Below the pieces are notes generated by a model. The model was not told the origin of the DNA and searched no databases. It was given only the letters and a program-made list of their open reading frames with translations. A stretch of DNA of 64,000 nt from assembly GCF_003048595.2 (NCBI RefSeq), contig NZ_CP049270.1, positions 1,364,001-1,428,000 on the forward strand, in the 5' to 3' direction. Shown one piece after another: positions 25,330 through 35,801 of the stretch (its first letter is position 1; each line of letters begins with the position of its first letter). Position numbers and translations under genes: made by a program. Origin of the DNA: Campylobacter concisus (lineage in GTDB: Bacteria > Campylobacterota > Campylobacteria > Campylobacterales > Campylobacteraceae).

Positions 25330-27156
25330 TTAATTATTCTCTAGTAATTTTTGGGTAATTTGCACAACGCTTATGCCAAGGCTCTTTTCGACCTCTGATG
25401 TCGAGCCATGCTGGATAAATTTATCATCATACTCAAAGCTAACAACGCTTACATTTGATATGCCATTTTCTTGTAAAAAGGCACTTACGATCTCGCCAAC
25501 ACCGCCTTTTTTAGCGCTATCACTAAAGATATACCACTTTTTGGTGCGTTTTGCAAGACCTAGTAAAAGCTCACTGTCAAGTGGTTTTACAAAGACTAGA
25601 TCAACAAGGATAGCTTCGAGCTTGCCAGCTAATAAATTTCTAACCAAATTTGCCTTGCCAACACCGTTGCCATAGCCTAAAAACGCGATGTCACTCTTTG
25701 CGTCAGCTAAAATTTCACCCTTGCCAAACTCAAGTGGCTTAGCTTTAAACTCATCTCTTAAGATAAACGCCCCACGCGGATATCTAAACGCACTCACACC
25801 CTTGTAAGAGTAGGCAAATTCCATAACATTTTTCAAGCTCTCTTCGCACCTTGGAGCAAAAAGAACCATGTTTGGCACAGCGTTTAAAAAGCTAATGTCA
25901 AAAGCACCCTGATGCGTCTCGCCGTCCTCACCCACGATGCCCGCCCTATCCATCGCAAAAGTTATGTTTAAATTTAGTATAGAAGCGTCGTGAATGACCT
26001 GATCGTAGGCTCTTTGCATAAAGGTCGAGTATATCGCAACAAATGGCTTAAAACCCTCTTTTGCCATGGCTGACATAGATGTAACTGCATGCTGCTCGGC
26101 TATCGCCACGTCCCAAAAGCGGTCTGGAAACTCATGTATGAGTGCGTCCATGCCAGTGCCTGTTGGCATCGCAGCCGTTACGCCAACGATATCGCTGTGC
26201 TCTCTTGCCATCTTTAAAAGTTGCTCGCTAAAGATCGCCGTGGCTGACTTGTTTGACTGTCTTTTGATAAATTCGCCACTTTTTAGATCAAATGGCCCAA
26301 CTCCGTGCCAATTTTCATAGTAACCCTCGGCAAATTCATACCCTTTGCCCTTTAGCGTCTGCACATGCACGATGACTGGCTTTTTCATGTTTTTGGCTGT
26401 TTCAAATGTGCTAAGAAGTGCTGAAAGGTCGTGTCCATCGACTGGGCCTATGTACTCAAGCCCAAGCTCTTCAAAAAACATGCCAGGAGTGATGAGTCTG
26501 ATGCCCTCCTCCATGCGTCTAGCCATATAAGCTGCCGAGTCTGGCATGTAGCTTAAAAAGCGCTCAACCCTGCCTTTAAATTTTTGATAAAACTGCCCCG
26601 CCATCATCTGACTTAGATACTTGCTAAGTGCGCCTATTGGCTTACTTATGCTCATCTCATTGTCATTTAGGATGATGACGCAAGGATATTTTCTGTCTCC
26701 CAGCTCATTTAGCGCCTCGTACGCCATACCGCCACTTAACGAGCCATCACCTATGACAGCCACTGGCAAGCGGTCTTCATTTTTTAGTTTTATTGCCTTT
26801 GCAGCACCAACTGCAAGCGATATAGATGTCGAACTATGCCCGGCTACAAAGTAGTCAAATTTACTCTCACTTGGCTTTGTATAGCCGCTGATACCATTAA
26901 ATTTTCTAAGCGTATCAAAGCTCTCCCAGCGTCCAGTTAGTAGCTTGTGTGCGTAGCTTTGGTGGCTTACATCGAAGATAAATGGATCTTTTGTCACATC
27001 AAAAATTTTATGCATTGCTACAATGATCTCAACTGCACCGATATTTGAGCTAAGATGACCGCCATTTTTGCTAACAGTGGCTAAAATTTTATCCCTGATG
27101 TCATGACAAAGCGCGTTTAGTTCATCAACATCTAAACTTTTAACGTCTTTATTCAT
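25330..27156 (-). CDS. dxs: 1-deoxy-D-xylulose-5-phosphate synthase Dxs
   Basis: Dxs is a thiamine-diphosphate enzyme that condenses pyruvate and glyceraldehyde 3-phosphate, the first step of the MEP isoprenoid pathway. The 608-residue protein has HLSSNIGAVEIIVAMHKIFD, DVSHQSYAHKLLTGR, the thiamine-binding GDGSLSGGMAYEALNELG, the Dxs motif GPVDGHDLSALLST, and the transketolase pyrimidine region near residue 320 (MPTGTGMDALIHEFPDRFWD, then VAIAEQHAVTSMSAMA). It overlaps the end of fliH, so it belongs to the flagellar-base operon. Dxs also supplies a thiamine and pyridoxal precursor. Confidence 0.96.
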   Translation of the reverse strand: MNKDVKSLDVDELNALCHDIRDKILATVSKNGGHLSSNIGAVEIIVAMHKIFDVTKDPFIFDVSHQSYAHKLLTGRWESFDTLRKFNGISGYTKPSESKFDYFVAGHSSTSISLAVGAAKAIKLKNEDRLPVAVIGDGSLSGGMAYEALNELGDRKYPCVIILNDNEMSISKPIGALSKYLSQMMAGQFYQKFKGRVERFLSYMPDSAAYMARRMEEGIRLITPGMFFEELGLEYIGPVDGHDLSALLSTFETAKNMKKPVIVHVQTLKGKGYEFAEGYYENWHGVGPFDLKSGEFIKRQSNKSATAIFSEQLLKMAREHSDIVGVTAAMPTGTGMDALIHEFPDRFWDVAIAEQHAVTSMSAMAKEGFKPFVAIYSTFMQRAYDQVIHDASILNLNITFAMDRAGIVGEDGETHQGAFDISFLNAVPNMVLFAPRCEESLKNVMEFAYSYKGVSAFRYPRGAFILRDEFKAKPLEFGKGEILADAKSDIAFLGYGNGVGKANLVRNLLAGKLEAILVDLVFVKPLDSELLLGLAKRTKKWYIFSDSAKKGGVGEIVSAFLQENGISNVSVVSFEYDDKFIQHGSTSEVEKSLGISVVQITQKLLENN

Positions 27157-28012
27157 TATTTACCAGCATTTTTAGTTTTTCTAGCCTTGTTTGCATAGTC
27201 GCATCAATATTGCCACCATCACTTATAATAACCACACCACCTTTACTTATAGCATCATCAGCGCTTATCTTGACGTGTTCATTCTTGCTAAATTGCTCTT
27301 TTATATATTCGCTATCTTCGGGATTTACGCGAATTTCTATATTTTTAACATTACTTAGCTCTTTTATAAGAGAGCTTGCTAGATGATGAGCGATCTGATT
27401 TGAAGAGGTTGAAATTTCTTTATCGATTACTTCTTTTGCGATTTTTATAGCAGTTTGTCCAAGCTCTTCTTCGATCTTCTTTAAAAACTCATCAAATTTA
27501 ATATATTGCTCTTCAAGTTTTGCAGCTGAAGTGCTAAATCTAGCCTCTAACTCATTTATCCTTGCTTCATTTGCCGCATTTGCTTGGGCGATACCCTCAT
27601 TTTTGCCATCCTCTTTTGCACGAGAAATTTCAGACTCAAGGCGTTTAGCAAATTCGCTCTCTTGATTTTCTATTTGCATTTGAAGTTTGATGATGTTGCT
27701 ACTTAGCTCATCTGTTTTTTTAAGTAACTCTTCAACAAAGTTCGACTCGCCTCCTTGCTGTATTTGTGGACTTTGAGTCTGAGAAGCAAAGTGGTTTTGC
27801 GGGCTTGCTTGCGTTTGGTGGCTAGCTTGAGGAATGAAATTTTCACCCTTTTGCCCAAAATTTTGCTCGCTTAGCTCTTCACTAAGATTATTTTCTTCTA
27901 TCAATACAGGAGCACTATCTGCGGCTCGCTCTCCAACTCCAAGCACCTTAAATCTGTAATTTTCTATAAAGTGAGCTGGAGAAGTCTCACTGGTTATTAC
28001 GCTGCTTTTCAT
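27149..28012 (-). CDS. fliH: Flagellar assembly protein FliH
   Basis: FliH regulates the flagellar export ATPase FliI at the base of the flagellum. The 287-residue protein has a Gln-rich disordered N-terminal part (residues 50-100), a long coiled coil at about 110-185 with GKNEGIAQANAANEARINEL, and a C-terminal domain with EELGQTAIKIAKEVIDKEI and IRVNPEDSEYI, followed by KGGVVIISDGGNIDATMQTRLEKL. This matches FliH C-terminal conservation. The ATG overlaps the fliG stop, and dxs overlaps its end. Confidence 0.88.
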   Translation of the reverse strand: MKSSVITSETSPAHFIENYRFKVLGVGERAADSAPVLIEENNLSEELSEQNFGQKGENFIPQASHQTQASPQNHFASQTQSPQIQQGGESNFVEELLKKTDELSSNIIKLQMQIENQESEFAKRLESEISRAKEDGKNEGIAQANAANEARINELEARFSTSAAKLEEQYIKFDEFLKKIEEELGQTAIKIAKEVIDKEISTSSNQIAHHLASSLIKELSNVKNIEIRVNPEDSEYIKEQFSKNEHVKISADDAISKGGVVIISDGGNIDATMQTRLEKLKMLVNNE

Positions 28013-29040
28013 TCTATCATCTCATCTGCTTCGCCGACTTGGAATACACCTTGATCAGCTAGAGTTTGCACTGTCTCTACTATGCGTCTTTGAGCCTCTT
28101 CAACATCTTTTACACGCACCGCGCCAAGATATTGCATCTCCTCTTTGAAGGCTTCTGCTGCACGTTGAGACATATTTGATAAAAATTTATCCTTTATGCC
28201 GTCGCTTGAGCCCTTAAACGCGACCATAAGGTCTTTTTTATCGACATTTTTAAGAATTTCTCTAATCGCAGTTGCATTAAGATTGATAATATCTTCAAAG
28301 GTAAACATAAGCTCTTTAATCGTTGTTGCGAGCTTATCATCGCTTTGTTCAATGCGTTCAATCGTGCTTTTGCTGGCTTTTTGTCCAAGTCTATTAAGCA
28401 CTTCTGCCACAGCTCTTGGACCGCCAACTTCGACTTTATAAGATGTAAGACTTTCAAGCTTGCCTTCAAGTACAGTTGAAACACGCTTAATTACCGATGG
28501 GCTAATATCACCAAGATTTGCCATTCTAATGACAACTTCGCTTCTTAACTCATCTGAGAAAAAGCTAAGCGTTTCAGCAGCACTTGTTGAGTCCATGTGA
28601 GCTAGTATTAGCGCTATGGTTTGAGGGTGCTCTTTTATGATAAAGTCTGCAAGCTGTTGTGGTTTTATCTTATCAAGATAGCCAAAGCTTTTTGAGTTTT
28701 CCATGCTTTTTGCAAGCTTGTCTAAAATTTTCTGAGCAGCCTCTGGACCAAATGTGCGGTAAAGAATTTCTTTTGCGTACTCTAAACCACCACTTCTCAT
28801 ATATTGATTTGACTGCATTAGCGCGTAAAATTCTTCTAGTACGGCACTTGCGACTTGTTTGTCTATGTTTTTTGCGGTTGCGATATAGCCTGAAATTTCA
28901 GTGATGACATCAACATCCATGTGAGAAAATATAAGAGCAGTTGCCTCTTCGCCAAGCTGGATCAGCAAAATAGCAATCTTTTCAGGCATCGATAGATCAT
29001 CATAAATCATTTTTTGCTTATCATTTAGCTTTATTGACAT
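28009..29040 (-). CDS. fliG: Flagellar motor switch protein FliG
   Basis: FliG is the rotor protein that contacts the stator and transmits torque. The protein has 343 residues from the ATG at 29040 (a TTG one codon earlier is less likely; AAGGAA lies before the ATG). The middle domain carries the EHPQ motif (IIKEHPQTIALILAHM). The armadillo-like C-terminal domain contains MFTFEDIINLNATAIREIL, and LLAF-like charged helices end with MSQRAAEAFKEEMQYLGAVRVKDVE. The start overlaps the fliF stop (TGATG) and the end overlaps fliH. Confidence 0.96.
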   Translation of the reverse strand: MSIKLNDKQKMIYDDLSMPEKIAILLIQLGEEATALIFSHMDVDVITEISGYIATAKNIDKQVASAVLEEFYALMQSNQYMRSGGLEYAKEILYRTFGPEAAQKILDKLAKSMENSKSFGYLDKIKPQQLADFIIKEHPQTIALILAHMDSTSAAETLSFFSDELRSEVVIRMANLGDISPSVIKRVSTVLEGKLESLTSYKVEVGGPRAVAEVLNRLGQKASKSTIERIEQSDDKLATTIKELMFTFEDIINLNATAIREILKNVDKKDLMVAFKGSSDGIKDKFLSNMSQRAAEAFKEEMQYLGAVRVKDVEEAQRRIVETVQTLADQGVFQVGEADEMIE

Positions 29041-30737
29041 CAAATTTCCTTACGCATATTAAAGTCGCTGTCATTTTTTACCATATCTTGAAGTAGCATT
29101 GCTATCTCTTCATTTCTTTCTGTGATGACCGCTCTCATTTTCTCAAGTAAAACATCATATTTTAGTTCATCTTCATTAAACTCGCCACTAAGTCCTAGTT
29201 GCTCTTCGACCTTTTTGCGAGCAGCTTTAAATTTCTCAAGCGTATCTTCAGCATCTACCTCAATATCTTCAAGGCCATCTTGAACTTGCTCTTCTTCTTC
29301 TTTTGTCTCTTCAAGCATCTTTTGCATAAATGGCACAATGACTTTTTTGTAGAAGATGTAGAGCAACAATGCTGCAAAAATATATTTTAGTAGCGGCATA
29401 AATGGCACTACATAGTTATTCACAAAGCCATCCATCTTCTCACTAGTGCTTATATCTTTGCCAGTTTTAAACTCAAAGTTATCTAAGCTTACTTCATCGC
29501 CTCTATTTTGGTTATAGCCGATTGATTGTTTGATTAAATTTGTGATTGACTCTCTTTGCTCTTTGGTAAGTGGGGCAAATTCAAGCTCGCCAGTTGGCTT
29601 GCCGTCTTTGTCTTTTTTACTCTGATAAAGTCCGTCTATAACGACAGCCGCACTCACTCTATTTATGCTAGCAAACTGCCCTTTGACATTTGTTACTTTC
29701 TTTGAAATTTCGTAGTTTGTCTGCTGCGAGCTTTTGTTGTACTGCTCTTTTAAAGTGCTGTCATCTAGCCCTTGAACAGGGCCTATGTTGCTAACCGCAC
29801 CTGGTACGCCGCCCACTTCATTTGGAGCTGAGCCTTGGCGTTTTTCCTCGATATTGCTTTCACTTCTTACGACGTTATTTGGGTCATAAACTTCACTTTT
29901 TGTATCTTTTTTGTCAAAGTCAAAGTCGATATTTACCTTTGCTACGACCTTATCTGCTCCGCCCACGATAGGAGCTAGTACATTTACGATCTTTTGCTCG
30001 TAATTATTTTCAAACTCACGTTTATAGCGTATCTGCTGGGCTATAGCGTCACTATCAAACTCACCATCTTCATCGCCAAGTGCGACGCCGTCTTGATTTA
30101 CGATTTTTACATTTTCTGTGCTTAAGTTTGTAACAGAAGCAGCGACAAGGTTTTTAATACCAAAAATTTGCTTTGCGTTTAGGCTAACGCCTGGCTTTAA
30201 CTCAACAACGATAGAAGCTGTTGGAAGTGCTTGACGTTCAGTAAAGACACTCTCTTTGGGGATAGCGATACGCACGGTCGCTTTTTGGATGGACGAGAGA
30301 CTCTCGATCGTTCTAGCCAGCTCACCTTCTAGTGCTCTTTGAAATTTTACCCTTTGCTCGGCATCAGTCGCACCAAATTCTTGCTTATCAAAAATTTCAA
30401 AGCCGATTTTACTCTCTTTTGGTATTCCAAGCGTTGCAACAGCGATACGCTCTTTATAGACATCGCTCGTTGGCACAAGGATAGTGCCTTCGTTTGCTAA
30501 TTTATATTTAATGCCATCTTTGTTTAGCTGATCGACTATTAAGGCTGAGTCGCTTGGGCTTATGTTTTCAAAAAGGACGCTGTAGCCTGCAAAATTTTCA
30601 TTTTTGCTTTTATACAGTGTTAAAAATACCAAAAATGCCACGACCAAGACGATCGAGCTAGCTGCAACGATTTTTTGCTTTAATGAAAGCTTTTGATAAA
30701 TTTGACTTATTTGATGAAGTAATGCCTTAAAATCCAT
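29040..30737 (-). CDS. fliF: Flagellar MS-ring protein FliF
   Basis: FliF forms the MS ring in the inner membrane on which the flagellum is built. The 565-residue protein has a transmembrane helix at about residues 24-43 and another near 447-467. Between them lies the periplasmic ring domain, with the signatures VLFENISPSDSALIVDQLN, IPKESKIGFEIFDKQEFGAT and VKFQRALEGELARTIESLSS. The acidic C-terminal tail (LEDIEVDAEDTLEKFKAARKK) would bind FliG. It starts 4 bases after hisC and leads the fliFGH-dxs group. Confidence 0.96.
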   Translation of the reverse strand: MDFKALLHQISQIYQKLSLKQKIVAASSIVLVVAFLVFLTLYKSKNENFAGYSVLFENISPSDSALIVDQLNKDGIKYKLANEGTILVPTSDVYKERIAVATLGIPKESKIGFEIFDKQEFGATDAEQRVKFQRALEGELARTIESLSSIQKATVRIAIPKESVFTERQALPTASIVVELKPGVSLNAKQIFGIKNLVAASVTNLSTENVKIVNQDGVALGDEDGEFDSDAIAQQIRYKREFENNYEQKIVNVLAPIVGGADKVVAKVNIDFDFDKKDTKSEVYDPNNVVRSESNIEEKRQGSAPNEVGGVPGAVSNIGPVQGLDDSTLKEQYNKSSQQTNYEISKKVTNVKGQFASINRVSAAVVIDGLYQSKKDKDGKPTGELEFAPLTKEQRESITNLIKQSIGYNQNRGDEVSLDNFEFKTGKDISTSEKMDGFVNNYVVPFMPLLKYIFAALLLYIFYKKVIVPFMQKMLEETKEEEEQVQDGLEDIEVDAEDTLEKFKAARKKVEEQLGLSGEFNEDELKYDVLLEKMRAVITERNEEIAMLLQDMVKNDSDFNMRKEI

Positions 30738-30741
30738 ATCC

Positions 30742-31839
30742 CTACTTTAAAATTTGCTTTAACTCTTCAAAAACCCTATCGTTTTGCCATGCCTGACCGA
30801 TGGTGATTCTCACCGCATTTAAAGCGTAGCTTTTTAGATCTCGTAAAATTATACCTTTTTTTAGCATCTTTTCGCATATCTGGCTTGATTTTGGCTCGTT
30901 AAATTTAAAAGTGATGAAATTTGTGTAGCTTGGGATAAACTCAATGCCATTTTGCTTTGCAAATTCTTCATATCTCTTCATTTGCTCGAAGTTATTTTGC
31001 ATGGTTTGCTGCACAAACTCATCATCACCAAGTGCTACTATCGCAGCTCTTAGGCTTGGAGTTGTGATGTTAAACGGAGCTCTTAGTTTTGAGAGAGCGC
31101 CTATGATCTCTTCATTTGCCACGCCGTATCCAACGCGCATGCCACCAAGTGCATAAGCTTTAGAAAATGTTCCAAGATAGATGACATTTTTAAATTTCAC
31201 CACCTCGCTTGATTTTATCTCTTTTTTGCTATCTTTAAATTTAGCAAATTCATTGTAAGCACAATCAAGCACAATAAGCGTGTTTTCATCAATGTTTTTT
31301 ATAAATTTATAGACCTCATCTGCGTCCAAACACTCACCTAATGGGTTATTCGGCAAGCAAAGAAAGATTACTGAAATTTCATCTTTATGCGCATTATAAA
31401 TTTCTAAAAACTCGCTCAAATTATGCTCCACGCTCTTTGTGCGGTAAATTTTAGCTCCAGTTTGCTTTGCATAAATTTCATACATTGCAAATGTCACGCC
31501 AGCCATCAAAACACCACTTTGCTTATTTGCCTTTGCATGAAGCGCATACTCTATGATCTGGTCACTTCCAGAGCCGATGATTAAATTTTTACTAGTTACG
31601 CCAAATTTCTTAGCCAGTCCTTCTTTTAGCTCAAAGTAGCTATCATCTGGATAGAGATGTGCTTTTTTAGCGACCTCTTTTAGCGCCTCCTCTACGCGTT
31701 TGCTCGTGCCAAAAGGGTTTTCGTTGCTAGCTAGCTTGATCACATCTTTTGCTTCGATACCAAATTCTCTAACTACAAGCTCGATTGGCTTTCCAGCCTC
31801 GTAATTTACTAGATCATCTAAAAAATTATTAAATTTCAT
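30742..31839 (-). CDS. hisC: Histidinol-phosphate aminotransferase HisC
   Basis: HisC is a class I/II PLP aminotransferase for histidinol phosphate, and in related species it can also serve phenylalanine and tyrosine synthesis. The 365-residue protein has [46 protein letters not shown] and the PLP lysine in [19 protein letters not shown] near residue 225. The ATG at 31839 overlaps the pheA stop and follows GGAG. Its adjacency to pheA supports a role in aromatic amino-acid transamination as well. Confidence 0.93.
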   Translation of the reverse strand: MKFNNFLDDLVNYEAGKPIELVVREFGIEAKDVIKLASNENPFGTSKRVEEALKEVAKKAHLYPDDSYFELKEGLAKKFGVTSKNLIIGSGSDQIIEYALHAKANKQSGVLMAGVTFAMYEIYAKQTGAKIYRTKSVEHNLSEFLEIYNAHKDEISVIFLCLPNNPLGECLDADEVYKFIKNIDENTLIVLDCAYNEFAKFKDSKKEIKSSEVVKFKNVIYLGTFSKAYALGGMRVGYGVANEEIIGALSKLRAPFNITTPSLRAAIVALGDDEFVQQTMQNNFEQMKRYEEFAKQNGIEFIPSYTNFITFKFNEPKSSQICEKMLKKGIILRDLKSYALNAVRITIGQAWQNDRVFEELKQILK

Positions 31840-32918
31840 CACTCATCTCCATTTAAATAGCTTCCCAGCCACGTTATCTCAGCACCGCTCTCTTTTGCAA
31901 GCTCAAAGGCGTTTTGCACCTTCTCATCGTCGATATGCCCTTCAAAGTCAAGATAAAAAATTGACTTAAATTCGCGCTGTTTGATAGGACGTGACTCAAG
32001 TTTTGTGATATTGATATTTTCATTTTTAAAGATAGAAAGCAGATCCGCAAGGCGTCCTGGGCTGTGATCAGTCTTTGCTAGGATCGAAGTTTTCGAGTTT
32101 TCAACCTTGGCATTTTTAAAATCACTTAAAATCAAAAATCTCGTTCTATTTGCCATATTATCTTCGATCGTCTCATAGACGATTGGCACATTGTAAATTT
32201 TAGCTGCAATTTTTGAGCAAATGGCGGCCGATTCTCTATCCATTGATGCCATATATGCAGCTGCGGCGGTTGATTTGGCTGGGATAAACTCAACCTCATT
32301 TAGCATATGATCTTCCAAAAATTTACGGCACTGGTTGTAACCTTGCGGATGCGAGTAAATTCGCTTTATCTCTTTTAAATTTTCATTTATGCTAACAAAG
32401 CTGTGATGGATATCCACATAAAGCTCAGCAACTATTTTTATATCACTAAATTTACTCAAACAATCAAGCGTAGCGCCAACAGCACCTTCAGTGTTGTTTT
32501 CGATAGGTACGACGCCGTATTTCGCCTCTTTTTGAGCTAGCTTCGTAAAAACTGCCTCGATAGTAGCAAGTGGCAAATATGCACTCATCGCACCAAATCT
32601 ACTCTGAGCCGCCTGATGCGTGTAAGTGCCTTCAGGCCCTAGATATACGATCTTTTGAGGCATTTCTAAATTTCTACTTACAGCAAAAATTTCAAGATAA
32701 ATGGCTTCAATAGCGGCTTTATTTAAAGCTTTGTCTTTGCTAAGACTAGTTAGTCGGTTTATGATAGCTCGCTCACGCTCAGGACGATATATAGGCGTTC
32801 CGCTAGTTTGTTTTAGCTTGCCGATTTGTTCAACTAAAATCATTCTTTCATTTAGTTTATTTAAGATGAGATCATCAATCGCATCGATCTCTTTTCTAAG
32901 CTCATTTAGCTCTTGCAT
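31839..32918 (-). CDS. pheA: Bifunctional chorismate mutase/prephenate dehydratase PheA
   Basis: PheA turns chorismate into phenylpyruvate for phenylalanine synthesis. The protein has 359 residues from the ATG at 32918, which follows GGAGAG; a longer frame begins at 32972 but lacks such a site and is rejected. Residues 1-90 are the AroQ chorismate mutase ([20 protein letters not shown]). The dehydratase follows with [27 protein letters not shown] and the catalytic NRTRFLIL. The ACT domain at the end contains KLESRPIK, the phenylalanine-sensing motif. It overlaps lysA by 17 bases. Confidence 0.94.
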   Translation of the reverse strand: MQELNELRKEIDAIDDLILNKLNERMILVEQIGKLKQTSGTPIYRPERERAIINRLTSLSKDKALNKAAIEAIYLEIFAVSRNLEMPQKIVYLGPEGTYTHQAAQSRFGAMSAYLPLATIEAVFTKLAQKEAKYGVVPIENNTEGAVGATLDCLSKFSDIKIVAELYVDIHHSFVSINENLKEIKRIYSHPQGYNQCRKFLEDHMLNEVEFIPAKSTAAAAYMASMDRESAAICSKIAAKIYNVPIVYETIEDNMANRTRFLILSDFKNAKVENSKTSILAKTDHSPGRLADLLSIFKNENINITKLESRPIKQREFKSIFYLDFEGHIDDEKVQNAFELAKESGAEITWLGSYLNGDE

Positions 32919-34125
32919 CAGCGCTCTCCAAAAATTCTCTCTCAAGTGCCACGACATCTTCAAAGCTCTCACGTCTTCTTATAAGCCTATCTTTGCCATC
33001 AAGCACGCAAACTTCAGCAGCTCTGTTTCTTGTGTTGTAGTTTGAACTCATACTAAAACCATAAGCTCCAGCACCTTTTACCACGATGATATCGCCACTA
33101 TCGCACTCTGGCAGCTCTATATCTTTTGCTAAAAAGTCGCCACTTTCGCAAACTGGACCAACCACATCACATGGGCCTAAATTTTTATCCTTGCCATAAA
33201 CAAAAATTTCATGATGAGCACCATAAAGGCTTGGTCTAATAAGATCATTCATCGCACCATCAATTATGACAAATCTCTTTTTGCCATTAAATTTTTCATA
33301 TAAAACGCTTGCAACAAAATAGCCAGCATTACCTACGATAAAGCGTCCTGGCTCGCATACGATGGTCACATCTTGACCTTTTAGTGCGCCTAAAATTCCT
33401 TGTGCGTAGTCGTATAAATTTATCTCTTTTTCGTCGTTATAGATGATGCCAAGTCCGCCGCCAACGTCAAAAAATTTGATATCAATTTCAAGCGCTCTTA
33501 GCTCTCTTAAAAGCTCGCTAACAATATTTGCAGCATCGATTATCGGGCTAAGTGATGTTAGCTGCGAGCCGATATGAAAATGTATACCAGTTGGTTCAAG
33601 AGAGTCTGAAGCTTTAGCGTGGATGTACATTCTTTTGGCTGTTTCAGCATCAACGCCAAATTTATTTTCATTTAGCCCTGTTGAAATGTAAGGGTGAGTT
33701 TTTGCATCAACGCCTGGATTTACCCTGATACTAATTCTTGCCTTTAAGTTTAGCTCTTTTGCGATCTTTTCAAGCCTTAAAAGTTCAGCAAAACTCTCGA
33801 CATTTATGAGTAAAATTTCATTTTTCAAAGCCTCTTTTAGCTCATCATCGCTCTTGCCAACGCCACTAAAAATGATCTGATACCTCTTCGCGCCTGCTAA
33901 AAGCGCTCTTTTTACTTCGCCAATACTAACACAATCAAATCCAGCTCCAAGATCAGCTAGAAATTTTAAAACACTTAAATTTGAGTTTGCTTTCACTGCA
34001 TAACAAATGAGAGATTTTCTAGCAAAAAATGCATTCTTTAGTGCTTCATAGCGGTTTTTTATGTGGTTAAAATCATAAATGTAAAGTGGGGTTTTGTATC
34101 TATTTGCAAGCTCTTTAAAATCCAT
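32902..34125 (-). CDS. lysA: Diaminopimelate decarboxylase LysA
   Basis: LysA is the PLP enzyme that decarboxylates meso-diaminopimelate to lysine. The 407-residue protein has the PLP lysine in LICYAVKANSNLSVLKFLA, FDCVSIGEVKRALLAGA, GIHFHIGSQL, FDVGGGLGIIY, CEPGRFIVGNAGYFV and the second active-site Cys in GPVCESGDFLAKD. It lies downstream of the LptF/G permease and pth, and it overlaps pheA. The order pth-permease-lysA-pheA-hisC-fliF is one I recall from Campylobacter jejuni. Confidence 0.96.
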   Translation of the reverse strand: MDFKELANRYKTPLYIYDFNHIKNRYEALKNAFFARKSLICYAVKANSNLSVLKFLADLGAGFDCVSIGEVKRALLAGAKRYQIIFSGVGKSDDELKEALKNEILLINVESFAELLRLEKIAKELNLKARISIRVNPGVDAKTHPYISTGLNENKFGVDAETAKRMYIHAKASDSLEPTGIHFHIGSQLTSLSPIIDAANIVSELLRELRALEIDIKFFDVGGGLGIIYNDEKEINLYDYAQGILGALKGQDVTIVCEPGRFIVGNAGYFVASVLYEKFNGKKRFVIIDGAMNDLIRPSLYGAHHEIFVYGKDKNLGPCDVVGPVCESGDFLAKDIELPECDSGDIIVVKGAGAYGFSMSSNYNTRNRAAEVCVLDGKDRLIRRRESFEDVVALEREFLESADARAK

Positions 34126-34180
34126 AAAATAGCCTTTTTTAAAATGGCTTGATTTTACAAAAAGCTTGCCAAAATTTGGC

Positions 34181-35245
34181 TTAACGATGCGATTTTATGA
34201 GATAAATGGCGTATGCAAAAAGTAAAATGACCGGTAAAACTATACCAATCTCTGGCAAGATTACAGAAGTTTGTGCAAATTTTGCAAGAATAAAGAGAAG
34301 CCCCCAAACGACAAGAGTTATCACAACAAAGATAAAAGTCGAAAGTGCAAGATTAAAAAATCTACCAGTTACAGGCAAATGATAGTAAAAAATGAGCAAC
34401 AAAAATGGTGCAAAAAATGGTGCAATAGCAAGGTTGTAAAAAGCTGTTTTTGCGCCATCAAGGCCGATACCTTCATTTTTAAATGTTTTTATAAAATTTA
34501 TCGCATCTGGGATATTAAATTTTGAGTTTTCAACACTAACAGCGCTTTCAATACTCTTTGGCTTAAAGCCTTTTAGTGCATCTAAATTCTCGCTTTGTAT
34601 TTTATTAAAACCAGCCTCACCAAGCTCTAAAATTTGCGGCAAAAGGGTTTGATTAACATCTTTTAAAATCCACTCATTGTCTTTAAAATTAGCATAATTT
34701 GCAAATGTAGTTGAAAGTAAATTTGTGCCATTTATCTCAAAAATTCTAACATCATTTGCTATTTGATTCACAGAATTTAGCTCTTTTATGTAGATAAATT
34801 TGCCTTCAAATTTTAAAAACGAATCAGTCGTGCTTTTTGAGAAAGCCGTATTTTTAGCGATACTTTTTTGATAGTCGTGCGCATAGGCAAATGGAGTAAA
34901 ATTTAAGCCAACATAAAAAATAGTTATAAAAAGTGCAATAAAAAATGGTGGAAAAATTAAGCTATTTTTACTAATGCCAAGCGCATAAAAACTGATTAGC
35001 TCATTTGATCTGACCATATTTACATGTAAAATAATGAGTGCAAAAATAAGCGAAAGTGGCAAAACATAACCAATAGCGCTAAGTGATGTAAGCCCAACAT
35101 AAAGGAGCTGAAGGTTAGCAGATGGTGGCAGATCTTTTAAATTTGTAAGCAGATCAATGCCTACATAAAATAGTTCAAGTGCTAAAAATACGACAAGAAA
35201 AGATTTTATATAGACCCAGCCAACGTATCTGGCGTATAGTTTCAT
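34181..35245 (-). CDS. LptF/LptG family LPS export permease
   Basis: This 354-residue inner-membrane protein belongs to the YjgP/YjgQ family, which forms the membrane part of the LptB2FG transporter that extracts lipopolysaccharide. Transmembrane segments are near residues 12-32, 52-75, 95-118 and in a C-terminal set at about 270-350. A periplasmic beta-jellyroll lies between them (residues about 130-240). The N-terminal YVGWVYIKSFLVVFLALELFY is typical. Whether it is LptF or LptG cannot be decided here. The ATG overlaps the pth stop. Confidence 0.86.
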   Translation of the reverse strand: MKLYARYVGWVYIKSFLVVFLALELFYVGIDLLTNLKDLPPSANLQLLYVGLTSLSAIGYVLPLSLIFALIILHVNMVRSNELISFYALGISKNSLIFPPFFIALFITIFYVGLNFTPFAYAHDYQKSIAKNTAFSKSTTDSFLKFEGKFIYIKELNSVNQIANDVRIFEINGTNLLSTTFANYANFKDNEWILKDVNQTLLPQILELGEAGFNKIQSENLDALKGFKPKSIESAVSVENSKFNIPDAINFIKTFKNEGIGLDGAKTAFYNLAIAPFFAPFLLLIFYYHLPVTGRFFNLALSTFIFVVITLVVWGLLFILAKFAQTSVILPEIGIVLPVILLFAYAIYLIKSHR

Positions 35246-35790
35246 TTGATAAGACCTTTTTTTATCGTAAATTTTTGCGAAATTTCATTGATGTCACTCT
35301 TTAGTAGCTCGCAAACTGCATTTTTTGTGTAGGCTAAAATTTCATCTAAAGCCTTTTTCTCCTCATCACTAAACTCTCCAAGAACAAAATTTTTAGCATC
35401 ACCAAGGTGCCCAATGCCAACACGCACCCTTTCGTAGTCGTTGCCAATTAATCCATCGATTGATTTTATACCATTATGCCCGCCACTACTGCCGCCTTTT
35501 TTAAATTTAACAGAACCAAAACTAAGATCAAGATCATCATGTATTACGATTATTCTATCTGGTTTATAAAAATCTTTGACTGCTTTTACACTTTGTCCCG
35601 AGAGGTTCATAAAAGTTGTTGGTTTTAGCAAGATAATGTCATTGAATTTAAAAACTTCGCCTTGAAATTTGGCTGAGCTAACATCTTTGTAATTTGAGTC
35701 TTTTAGGAGATCTATAAGCATAAAGCCTATATTATGTCTAGTGTTTTCATATTTGGAGCCAGGATTTCCCAGCCCCGCTATTAGTGTCAC
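35242..35790 (-). CDS. pth: Peptidyl-tRNA hydrolase Pth
   Basis: Pth releases peptides from stalled peptidyl-tRNA. The 182-residue protein has the N-terminal signature LIAGLGNPGSKYENTRHNIGF with catalytic His19, LKPTTFMNLSGQSV, and VIHDDLDLSFGSVKFKKGGS with the conserved Asp. This is a standard length and motif set. It lies 11 bases after rplY, an arrangement conserved in many bacteria. Confidence 0.97.
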   Translation of the reverse strand: MTLIAGLGNPGSKYENTRHNIGFMLIDLLKDSNYKDVSSAKFQGEVFKFNDIILLKPTTFMNLSGQSVKAVKDFYKPDRIIVIHDDLDLSFGSVKFKKGGSSGGHNGIKSIDGLIGNDYERVRVGIGHLGDAKNFVLGEFSDEEKKALDEILAYTKNAVCELLKSDINEISQKFTIKKGLIK

Positions 35791-35801
35791 AAAAGCCCTT
35801 T